The notes under the pieces were generated by a model. The model saw only the letters and a list, made by a program, of their open reading frames with translations. It was not told the origin of the DNA and did no database searches. A program made the position numbers and the translations under genes. Below are positions 24,473 through 34,387 of a stretch of DNA of 64,000 nt, one piece after another. This DNA comes from Plasmodium coatneyi. Lineage: Eukaryota > Apicomplexa > Aconoidasida > Haemosporida > Plasmodiidae. Positions within the stretch are counted from its first letter, which is position 1; the number at the start of each line of letters is the position of its first letter. The stretch covers positions 1,054,001 through 1,118,000 of the forward strand of contig NC_033556.1 of assembly GCF_001680005.1 (NCBI RefSeq), given 5' to 3'.

Positions 24473-27400
24473 TAATGTGTACCCAAGGGGGTGGTGATGG
24501 TAGGACGGGGTTAGTGCTTTGATCGATGGGTGATAAAGCTAAGAAGTGAGTTTTTTCTCTCACTCTCTACGTAAAGGTGGCCCTGTTTGACGCAACGGCA
24601 AACACGCTGCGTTAACATTTTAGTTCTTAGAGTGACATCCGAAGCAGCTATCAAAAGGGACAAACGTTAAAGGAAAAAGAAAAAATATATATTATAAGTA
24701 ACACCCGTAGGGGTGTTACCCTTTTTAAGATCAAAGGGTGGAGAGAAAAAGCAGTCATATGTAAATTTTCAATTTTTTGGCACCACATTCGTTTTTTTTT
24801 TTTTGTTATTTTTTCTCGGCTTTTCTTTTTAACAACTCTCAGTTTTACTCCGCATAAGTGGACACTGTACATGCGCATATATTTACATACCTTCCGTGTG
24901 TGTATGCACTGTTTTAAATTACACGCATTTTATATTACTTACTCCTTGTGGTGTAAAATTTTCCTTTTCCATTTTTTCGTACAAAATATCGCCCACGTGA
25001 CAGAGAAGAGGAAAAATTCGCAGGAGAAGTAGCGCATGCATGCATTGAGAAAAAAAAAAATTATAAATGTATGAATATATGTGTGTGATGTAGACGTGCA
25101 TATGGGAATATGTTTCTTTCCGATAAAAACACTTACGTGATATATGATAATGCGTTGTTTTTCACTTCCGAATGTTTGAGCCTATATGTATAAGCCGCGT
25201 TTATGCTCCTGAAAGTGTGCACGCGTTATTACACAGTAGAATTGAGCTAGCAATTTTTAACCTAATCCTCAAACCTAACTTTTTTATAATTTATTTTAAA
25301 TGATGCCTGATGAATTTTGCCGCGGGGCGGACTATCCAACCGATTTAGGTAGCACCGGAGGGAAAGGCACATTGAGGTTTGGTCCCATTTTGCTACCCTC
25401 CATGCAGTATAAGGTGAGATCGTTTGGGGGGATTCCATTTCGTAAAGCCTCCTTTTAGAAGAGGATTAATTTTGACGAAAGTTGCGCCTACCCCCTAGAA
25501 GATTCCATGTGGGGCTAATTATCCATTGATGGTTCAATTGTGCACGTTCTGAAGGAAAAAGCAACTTACAATTGCTACGTAGTGAGATACTTTTTAGTTA
25601 CTCCTCAGGATATTCCCTTCTCGGTCGCATACCTTAACGATGCAGTAAAGCAGTGAAATAGTAGCGTTGAGCAAGTTGGGACAGGGGGGTTCTTGACGGG
25701 GCGCATTTTTCTACCTTACCACGGACGAGGAGCATATAAGTGGGTGTTGGGCATTTTACCTGCTTCCCTCGTGGGGGATAATCTTGTAAGGAGGACGAAT
25801 GGACCTTCATCGTCACACATAGTGTGTAACTATTTTGACGCGATGGTGCAGTAATTCAAGCTCATTTGAAGCTCGGCATGGGTTCAGGATTCCTTCTAGC
25901 CGGGGATGGGAGAAGACTCACTTTATATTCTTTTTGTCTTACTAAACGGTGGGGAAATTCCAAGCAGTATATAAAATTAGTGTGACTTCTACGGAATGCA
26001 AAAGCAGCCAATGCGGAAATGTAATTACAACCAGCTGCGCTGTTCTTTCAACATGTCGCACAGGCGCGAGCACACAGACACACAGAACGGTAAAAAAGTA
26101 AAAGATGGCGCAAAATGGGACGACCTAACGTTTGATGAAGTTCCATTTTTCCTATTTCAGTGATACGGAATTAGTAAAAAGGGGGGAGTACTATCTTTTT
26201 TTCTAAACGTGGTAATTATATTGACACGAGCTGGAGACGGTAAAAAGAAATGTGTGCATTTGTACGAAGAGGGAAATTATTAAAGATATTTGTAGGGGAT
26301 ACTTATGTGCTGCTGAAATGTCTAGATTTGCGCCCCTCCCCACCCCGTGAGTTGTATAGGAACGATTAGGAACTGAACAAGTAGCGGAGCGTGCAGGAAT
26401 AAGTTACCTCTAGTGGGAATAGATGGGGTCTCCTTGGGGAAGGGCGTCGTAACGTGAACGCCCCGTTGTCATTTGCATACAGCTATTTTCCCTTGTGCAT
26501 TTATCCTATTATCCCGTTATGGCATATAAGATGAACCTTTTTTATTGAAGTAGCAGCGTTGGCGGAGTTTTTTTTTTTTTTTTTATGTGGAATGGCAACA
26601 AACGAAACAAAACGTAGCAATGGCAAAGTAACGAAAGAAAAAAAGAAAGGAAAAAGGAAAAAAATTTCGCCTTTCCGGCAAGGGACGAAGAGAGTTGTTC
26701 GCTCATACTCCGCTCGTCAAAAATTCCAATAGCTCGATTTGAGAGGTTTTATCTCCGTTTTAGTACACCTAGACCATTTCCGTTCGATTGGTAGTTTTTT
26801 TCTTTTTCTTTTTTTTTTTTAATCTGCGTACGACCACTCAGGTTTTACGTTTTTTTTTTCCTCCATGCTGCATCTTCCGTTATGTTTATAACAACATATA
26901 AACAGTGTTAAACAGGAAAAAGAAGCGTGCATTACTTATGACTGTATGTGACGGAGACTGTTTAAGGGTAAAGAGAGGCAGCATGATGAAGAAACGGCAC
27001 AACAAACCATGCATGCACAAACACAAGTGTAGTAGTGACGCATGTGTACACACACAAGCGTGAATGAACTTAGGGGAATTTTTTTCTGTTTTTTTTTTTT
27101 TTTTTCTTCTTTTTACATGCCATTTGTTTGATAGTTGTTAAAGGAGGCCACGCTTTCACGATGGGCGTTCGATGGGTTTGTTGCAGACACACTGCATAGG
27201 ATGCACATTACATGCCACACATCAGAAGTTTGTTAACAAAATTTGGTTTAATTCTGCATGTGCATAACATTCAGGAAAAATCAAACAAATTTAACTTGAC
27301 AAGAATGAAAAAATAAAATAAAGGTAGGGACAAAACTAAGCAGAAAAAAAAAATTTGTATAGGGAAAGAAGAGAAAATATTTTTACCATAAGGAACAGGG

Positions 27401-27531
27401 AATGGCATAATTCGGGATGTACGAAAAAAAAAAAACGAAAGGGCGCACCTATGTGTAGGTACATTTTCCTTTACACATTTATCAGAAGATTCTAATGAAC
27501 ATTTTTTTTAGGAACGTCGTATAGGATACTC
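24473..27531. other. intergenic, no gene recognised
   Basis: About 3 kb between convergent genes. It has poly-T and poly-A tracts near 26568-26585 and 27090-27107 and otherwise unremarkable composition. No coding region, tRNA or rRNA motif is supported. Confidence 0.45.
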
Positions 27532-29166
27532 TTAATTTGTTTGGTCGGTGGCAACCTTTTTAGTGGCCCTTAATTCTTTTATATGTTTCCTTAAACGTGA
27601 CACTTTTTCTAATTTACGTACGTAATAAAATACCAGGAGGCCATATCCTACACAGACCAAAACAATGGCCATAAGGGGCAATAAAGGAGATGAGCCAGAG
27701 AATTTCAGTATTAGTAGGAATACTAAAAATAACAGGGGAAGTGTTCCGAACGCCTCAAGAGAGACGAACACTCTGTTCTTGCTAAGAAAATTTAAAAATT
27801 TTCGTGTCCCTTTTACTTTTCTGACTGGATAATTTTGCTTCTCCCTCTCCTTAATGTCCAAGTAACGTCTAATTTCTGACTCAAGCTTGGCATCAATTCT
27901 GTTAAAAAACTTGCCCAGGAATGGTATATATTTGTATATTTTGTGCTTTAAACTATTTCTCTTGTGGAATTTTTTAGAACTACTATAATTTTTATATTCC
28001 CCTATAAAATATTCATCTATCATGGGTAAATGTACTCCTGCTTTTGGCCTTACATGTCCACTATTTTCATACATTACATTGTAGAATTCATTATTCGAGT
28101 CGCAGTAGTCCCCATCGGTGTATGCGCTTTTGCATGAGGAAGTGTCTGTGGACATGTCATCAGCATAATCATGGTCAGCATAGTCATCATTTGGTTCCTT
28201 AAAAATACTCTCCACACTGCCAAAATTTGTGGATAGGTTATCATCATAATGATGATGATTATGATGATGATGGGGAACTGTGGTTTGTTGCTCTTCAAGC
28301 AGACTATCTACACTACCAGAATTTGTGGATAGGTCATCATGGAAATGATGTCGTTCTTCAAAGAGACTTTGCGTACTACCAAAATTTGTGGATAGGTCAT
28401 CATGGAAATGATCTCGTTCTTCAAAGAGACTCTCCACACTGCCAGAATTGGTGGATATGTCATCATCATAATGAAGATCATGTGGAACTCTGCTTTGTTG
28501 CTCTTTAAAAATACTCTCCACACTGCCATAATTTGTAGGTAGATCATCAACATAATCATAGTCATGATTTCGATCTTCAGGAAGAGTCTCTACACTGCCA
28601 GTAAATGTGGATAGATCATCATGGAAATGATGTCGCTGTTCTTCTTTTTTAAAAAGGAGACTTTCCATGGGAATGTTGTCCATGGCAATACTAGAATTGG
28701 TGGATAGGTCATCATCATCATAAGGATGATGATCATCATGATCATCATAGTCATCCACAGAACTCATGAGTCTTATCCTTGGTGGAATGTTATTCGATTG
28801 TTGTTGTGTTCTTATATTAGCTTCACCTATTAAGGCTCTACTGATACACATAGGGGAAGTGTCATATTGGTTAGTTGTGCCTGACTTGCCATTCCATGGT
28901 ATGCTTAATTCAGATACCTAAGAAGGTAGGAAAAAAAGTATATTCAAAATTTGTAGACTATGTGAATATTATTAAAAAAAAAAGGACATTTTTTAATTCT
29001 CAACACACAAAAAAAAAATAAAAAATTTTTAATCATAATAAGTATATGTGTCAAATTCTTAAAAAAAATGTAACAACAGCAGCTGCTCCTATTATCTTAC
29101 GTAGTTGGAATGTTGCCATGAGCATAGAACAAAAAAAAATGTGAACAACTTCGCGCGAAATATCAT
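27532..29166 (-). CDS. two-exon secreted/membrane family member A with DDLSTNSGSVESLFEER repeats
   Basis: complement(join(27532..28917, 29101..29166)), 483 aa. Exon 1 (22 aa, MIFRAKLF...SWQHSNY) is a hydrophobic signal peptide ending just before the donor TAC|gtaag. The acceptor cttag| opens exon 2 with VSELS. About eight imperfect 21- to 30-residue repeats follow, with core DD(L/I)STN.GSVESLFEE and His-rich linkers (residues ~65-270). The C-terminal third has a basic cluster and two closely spaced hydrophobic segments (LPLLFLVFLLILKF and LLPLMAIVLVCVGYGLLVFYYV), so a two-pass membrane anchor is likely, with a basic tail. No strict PEXEL is visible; RALIG is close but lacks the acidic/Gln fifth residue. 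Members B, C and D share the exon layout and the [W]-[QS]-x-x-N/H-[YH] exon-1 end. A lineage-specific family of unknown function. Confidence 0.78.
28120..28750 (-). repeat. imperfect coding repeats, Asp/Ser/His-rich
   Basis: On the minus strand about eight units start with DD(L/I/M)ST or DDLPT and mostly continue GSVES(L/I)F(K/E)E. They are separated by variable His/Asp linkers such as RHHFH or HHHHNHHHY. Units DDLSTNFGSTQSLFEERHHFH and DDISTNSGSVESLFEERDHFH are near-identical neighbours. All units are multiples of three, so expansion or contraction keeps the frame. Confidence 0.85.
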
Positions 29167-30615
29167 TTCGTTTTTCTTTCTATTTGAATAAAAAAGGTTT
29201 AGCGTGAAGACGGTTCACAATGGCGATGTACCTCTTTTTTTTTATATATATACATATGCACGGATTATATGATTATTTTTTCTCCTACATATATATATGT
29301 ATTATTAGATTATTTTTTTCCTATATATGTATTACGTGATTATTTTTTTTTATTTATATATGAATGTATTATAGGATTATTCTCTTTTTTTTTTCTTAAT
29401 AGAAAATGTTAATTAAATCCCTTGCACATGCGAGCTATAGTTCTTTGTTCTAAGTGTCCACATATAACTTAATCGAAAAAAGTAATATGCTTTTTAGTAC
29501 ACTTGAGAAATAAGGTATTACAAAGTATAATAAGTGAAGAATGTTTTATTTGTACATATTATATTATTTAAAGAGTAGTTGTTAAGGGTGGATCAGTAAA
29601 AAATGATCAAATTAGTACTTTTTATGCACTTTTCTAAATTATAATATCACATTTTCTTCTGATGGTATAGAGAATATATGCGAAAAAAGTACATACGTTA
29701 GAAAAAAAAAGGGAATTATATCATATGCACTTAACAATTTATTGTTTTAATTTGGATATAATAGTGGGTATAACAGTTAAAAAAGGAATAAATTCTCCCT
29801 AGTTATTTTATAGTAAAAGAACCAGCAATATACTATAGAATAGATGTCATTCATATATACCGACTATTTCTTGAATGAATTTAATAAAATGTAGCCTGGA
29901 ATATATGATGAAGAACTTAACGTAACGTGCGTCATGCTTATTTTCTGTGAACTACGAAAAAAAAAAAAAAAAAGGGAGCATATAATAATACATTTAATCT
30001 AGAAAAGAAAAGAAAAAAGAGTAGGAAGCTAAAATAATAATTCAAAGTTGTACATGTTCCTTAGATCAAATAACATTTTTGTTTTGTTTAAATTCTATAA
30101 TCATACTTAAAAAGGAGCAGCAGAAAAATAAATTTTTCTTTTCAGCGTAGAATTCAAATTTCTATATATATTCACATTCTATTTCCTTTTGCTATATTTA
30201 TCGACGAGAAAAAAAAATTTTCAATATGTACAAATTGACAGTTATATAAAAAAAAGGAAGAACATAGGAATAGAAATAACACCCTTAAAGGTTTCATCCT
30301 CTATAAGAAAATTATTAAATAATGGCACAATAGTACTACAGAATAAGAGCAAATATATAGGTATATGTGGGAAATATACAAAACAGAATTTATAATGAAC
30401 AAAGGATCTTAAGGAATTAATTATTTAAGGAAAAATTTTGTAGTTATTACACTGTTACTGGAGCAGAATTTTTGGGTGACAATACAATTTTCAAAATTAT
30501 TGAGAAATATCATCAGCTCGTACAAGGTGCTCCTGTTCTTGTATTTACTATAACTATAATATAATTATTATGCTCCTTATAGTATTTAAAACGGACATAA
30601 AAATTTAACTCTTAA
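29167..30615. other. AT-rich intergenic, promoter side of family member A
   Basis: Very AT-rich with TA microsatellites. A short motif, ATTAT plus TTTTT-TATATAT, recurs about four times at 29220-29400 (GGATTATATGATTATTTTTT-like). No coding region is supported. Confidence 0.5.
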
Positions 30616-30619
30616 TCCT

Positions 30620-31190
30620 ACATCCATTATCCAAAAACCAGGTCCCACATACCCCTTAAATGAATCCGTGTTTCCCATACTTAAAATCCTACTTCTACGC
30701 TCGAAACCTTACTCTTATACCCGAAACCTCACATCCTAACACTTAACCTGAATTTTACCTAAACATAAACTGAGCGACACAACCTGAAATCTACACCCTG
30801 AAACACTAAAATTACTACACTATATAAATCTGCCAATTATAACCTAAAACGTGAAAAACTAAATCCCTAAATTCCTAAACACTAAACGCTAAAGGCTGAA
30901 CCCTAAAGCCTCAACCCTAAAGCCTCAACCCTAAAGCCTCAACCCTAAAGCCTGAATCCTAAAGCTTCAAACCCAAAAGCTGGAACCACAAAGACTGAAC
31001 ATTAAAGCCTGAAAGCTAAACCATCAACCCTCAAGCCTGAACCCTAAACCCTGAACCCTAAACCCTAAACCCTGAACCCTAAACCCTAAACCCTAAACCC
31101 TAAACCAAACCCTCAACCGTAAACCCTGAACCCTGAACCGTAAACCCTAAACCCTAAATCCTAAACCCTAAACCCGGAATCTAAACTTGG
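30620..31190. repeat. interstitial telomere-like repeats (CCCTRAA), degenerate to near-perfect
   Basis: CCCTAAA, CCCTGAA and CCCTCAA units dominate. They are ragged from 30620 to 30890, then increasingly regular from 30890, with near-perfect runs at 31030-31110 and 31130-31175. This is the C-strand of the Plasmodium telomere heptamer GGGTT(T/C)A. Because more than 30 kb of genes lies on each side, this is not a chromosome end in this window. Chromosome-internal telomeric repeats beside SICAvar and KIR genes are a reported peculiarity of P. knowlesi. Confidence 0.92.
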
Positions 31191-31523
31191 AACCTTTTCT
31201 TCTTTTATGAACTCACCTCCCATAAATTCTTGAATGATAATGGTGAAATAATCCTCCTTCGTTGAATGCAGGTCCCCTTTTTGACATTCGTCTAAGACTT
31301 CTAAATGAATATCAATAATCATACGCCGACGTACACCACGACGACGACCAGAACGTTTTTCCCTCATCTCTGGAGCAGCTCTTGGTTTTCGTTCCTTTAC
31401 TAAAATATATTCACGTGGAGCATCCTGGTCCACATGGTGAACAATCTGCTGTTCTAAGGTCGGACCAGTTATTCGATAAGCTGTTCTGTAACGTTCTCTT
31501 TCCTTACCAAGCAGGGCAAAATA
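31161..31523 (-). pseudogene. orphan SICAvar terminal exon (SICA_C fragment)
   Basis: A single exon-like frame of 120 residues is preceded by a good acceptor (tttgtag|TAT). It begins YFALLGKERERYR, continues EQQIVHHVDQDAPREYI and a basic RRRGVRRR run, and holds the SICA_C signature MIIDIHLEVLDECQKGDLH. It ends FIKEEKVPSLDSGFRV and stops inside telomere-like repeats at 31161-31180. The complete SICAvar at 34-38 kb has the same exon. No transmembrane exon or other SICAvar exon is found upstream: the next 600 bases are intron-type repeats, then an opposite-strand gene. The final PKEEVPSSDSGF repeats of a full SICA_C are missing. I infer a truncation at the telomere-repeat junction. Confidence 0.8.
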
Positions 31524-31554
31524 CTACAAAAAAAAATGGGGGAAATGTTTCTTA

Positions 31555-32130
31555 GGGTGTGCAATGTTTGTTCACACGCAACAGTAACTACTACATCAAA
31601 CCCTAAAATGGGAAATCCTACACATACACCCCTAATATGCGAAATTCTATACACACATCCTAAAATGTGGAATCCTACGGTAACCATGAATGCGAAATGC
31701 CACACGCCCCCCACTGATTCATTCACCTTTATTTTTTTTTTATTTTTTTTATTCCTTTTTCTTTTCATTTTTTTTCATTCTTTTTTCCTGTATGCAAACT
31801 TTACATGCTTACCCTACACTCTGAAACAGCTAAATAGCAGGTCAAATTGTTGTTCTTATACCCTGAAACCTTACACCCTTAAGTGTGAAATCCTACAAAC
31901 ACCCTAAAGTGCCAAATCTTACATACACCCCTAAATTCGAAATCCTAAATACCACTTAAACGCGAAATCCCACATATACACCACTAAAATGCGAAATCCC
32001 ACATATACACCACTTAAACGCGAAATACCACATATACACCACTAAAATGCGAAATCCTACACATACACACCCTAAAATGCGAAATCCTACACAGACACCC
32101 CTAAAATGCGAATCCTGCACAACCTAAGTT
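31555..32130. repeat. ~29-bp SICAvar-intron-type repeats containing CCCTAAA
   Basis: A degenerate unit of about 29 bases reads AAATGCGAAATCC, then TACACATACACC, then CCTAA. It recurs many times, clearest at 31925-32120. The unit junction recreates CCCTAAA. A poly-T-rich interruption lies at 31725-31790. The same unit occurs in the last intron of the SICAvar at 35050-35215, marking this stretch as a former SICAvar intron upstream (minus strand) of the orphan exon. Confidence 0.85.
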
Positions 32131-32134
32131 CGGA

Positions 32135-32470
32135 ATCTCGCACATTACTTCCTTTCTTTTTTTTTTTTTTCCTTCTTTTCTTTTTTCTTCCTGAATGATA
32201 AGCACATTTGTGCCATGTGATATATGTGTCATATGTTGCTGTTAAAGGTCATTTGTTATAACACTAATATTTATGTGTACACTTATATGAACAATAATTC
32301 AGTTAAACTTTTACGTATTATTTAAAAACGCAAAAAAGGAAGGAAAGAAAAGAAAGAATGAATGAATGAAAGAAAGGAAGAAAAAAAAAAAAAAAGAATG
32401 AACAAATACACACTGGGGTTATACAGGCTGCGTTTTGTTTGATACGTGTTTGCGCCCTCCCATGTGTATA
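32135..32470. other. short intergenic segment upstream of the hydrolase
   Basis: Poly-pyrimidine and poly-purine tracts (32155-32190 and 32335-32395). This must hold the 5' end of the hydrolase gene, but I could not identify an initiating exon with confidence. An ATG at 32462 is out of frame with the hydrolase by one base. Confidence 0.35.
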
Positions 32471-32475
32471 ATCAG

Positions 32476-33659
32476 AATCGCGGGATGAAGAAATATGCTT
32501 GAGAGGGGCTACTAGATTAGACGGCAAACCAGCACTTGGTGCTTTCTTTAATAAGGATGGCTTATTAATGAGAACTTATGGCTGGTTAGTAAAGAACGCC
32601 ATAGGCATTATAATTTTAATTCATGGTTTAGGTTCACATGCGAGATTGACCTTTTTAAGACATAACATTGAAATAGTAAATAACGATAAAGCCATATTAA
32701 AAGATGGAAACAATTTTTACGTTTATAAAGACAGCTGGGCACAATATTTTAATAAACATGGGTATTCCGTTTTTGGATTAGATTTACAAGGTCATGGACT
32801 GTCCGACGGGTGGGACAATTTAAAAGCTATCGTAAAAGAGTTTGATGATTTCGCGTATGATGTAATGCAGTATATTAGGAACATTCAGGATAGTATAAAT
32901 GGTTCCAATATTCATGATAACGATGGTAGTTTACCATTTCGGGCGGACCAAATATGTGGGAGGAAGGCACTTCCCACTTACCTAGTAGGTATATCTATGG
33001 GGGGATGTATCGCTTTAAGGATGCTACAAATATTAGGGAAGTCGCATAATAGAAGAGAAGGTACGGGATTGTATATCAACGGGTGCATTTCCATCTCTCC
33101 GATGATAATTGCTAAAAAGCTACCATCGAGAAATTCGTTCCTGTCTCAGCACGTTTATCTCCCATTGTCCAAGTGCATTGCTAATTGGTTTCCAACGGTG
33201 AGACTTATTAACAAATATCCATATAAGAAGAATCCCTATGTTAAATATATTATTGAGTATGATAAAATTCGATCTAAGGAGGCAATCACGTGTAGACTTG
33301 GCTATGAGCTTTTAAGAGCAATTGACAACTTAGACAATGACATAAAACACATGCCTGAAGATGTTCCTGTGTTGATTATTTATTCGAAGGAGGATATTTT
33401 ATGCTGCTATGACGGATCCCTATCGTTCTATGATCGACTCGATGTAAACAATAAAGAAATGCACACACTGGAGGATATGGAGCATACCATCATTTGGGAG
33501 CCCGGGAATGAGGAAGTTTCGAAAAAAATCGTGGATTGGATTATGAGTCTTCCGTCGTCAAAAGGAGAAAGCACGTCAAAGGGGGAAGAACAACGCAGTC
33601 GTCGAAGGGGAGCAACACGTTTGAGGTGGTTAGCATATAGGAGGTGTTTCTCCCCATGA
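32476..33659 (+). CDS. alpha/beta hydrolase, PST-A / lysophospholipase-like (5' end unresolved)
   Basis: The frame is open from 32472. A plausible acceptor (ataatcag|) puts the exon start at 32476, and no in-frame ATG precedes the conserved region. Family features in order: TRLDGKPALGAFFNKDGL start region, oxyanion-type HGLGSHARL, GLDLQGHGLSDGW, the nucleophile elbow GISMGG (Ser), the acid motif VLIIYSKEDIL (Asp) and the catalytic His in LEDMEHTIIWE. The full Ser-Asp-His triad is therefore present, and an active lysophospholipase or monoacylglycerol-lipase-type enzyme is possible. PST-A proteins form a Plasmodium subtelomeric family. The C-terminus extends about 30 residues past the usual DWI end with a basic Ser-rich tail. 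The missing ATG may reflect an undetected first exon or a one-base frameshift. Lies on the strand opposite to the flanking SICAvar sequences. Confidence 0.83.
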
Positions 33660-34230
33660 GGAAAGGAATACACATTATTCCCCTTTTCGCGGGGAAATAT
33701 GCATCCATTTGTTACTGACACAGGGGGGTATCCATAATAGCGCGAGCGTCTATACATCTTGCGGGAGTAGCATTATGTGTGCCCCGTTTTTTTTTTTTTT
33801 TTTTATGTTGACTATTAAAATATATAATAGTGTTGATCATTTTAATGTGTATTATTTTATTTTTTTTATGCTTTTGAATTATTTGTTGTATGGATTAAAA
33901 ATTATAATCCTCTCGTTAGCACATTTATTTTCTTAAAATGTGCGTTTTACGAGGGATTATTTTTTTTGGACACTTTAACATTCACATGAAAATTGGAAAT
34001 ATTAAAAATAAGAAAAAGTCGACTTAAAAAAGAACAAGGGTGGTGATCAATTAAACGAATATTATGTTCAATTGTTGTATGTCACAAAACAATGGTTCCT
34101 ATGCAGAATTTATAATATATATACGTGTAAAAAAAGAAAAACAAAAAAATATATTTACTACACCCTAAAACCGGAATCTGCACTTGGAACATCTTCCCTA
34201 AGAATAAAGTCTTCCTTCCCTAAATCCGGA
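33660..34230. other. AT-rich intergenic between convergent hydrolase and SICAvar
   Basis: 3' flanks of both genes: poly-T at 33787-33804, AT-rich, no coding signal. 34160-34230 holds frame-broken remnants of the SICA_C repeat (SSDSGF-type codons on the minus strand). Confidence 0.5.
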
Positions 34231-34239
34231 ATCTGAACT

Positions 34240-34380
34240 TTGGACCTCTTCCTTAGGAACTTCTTCCTTAGGAACTTCTTCCTTAGGAACTTCTTCCTTA
34301 GGAACTTCTTCCTTAGGAACTTCTTCCTTAGGAACTTCTTCCTTAGGAACTTCTTCCTTAGGAACTTCTTCCTTAAGAAC
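34240..34380 (-). repeat. 15-bp tandem repeat, EVPKE-type, beyond the SICAvar stop
   Basis: GAAGTTCCTAAGGAA (minus strand) is repeated about nine times without variation. It would encode EVPKE, the building block of the normal SICA_C tail (KEQVPSSDSGF). The array lies 3' of the first in-frame stop at 34388. An apparent extra base in each GGGAAGGAAGAC segment (about 34405 and 34212) breaks the frame. Confidence 0.9.
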
Positions 34381-34387
34381 CTCTCAC

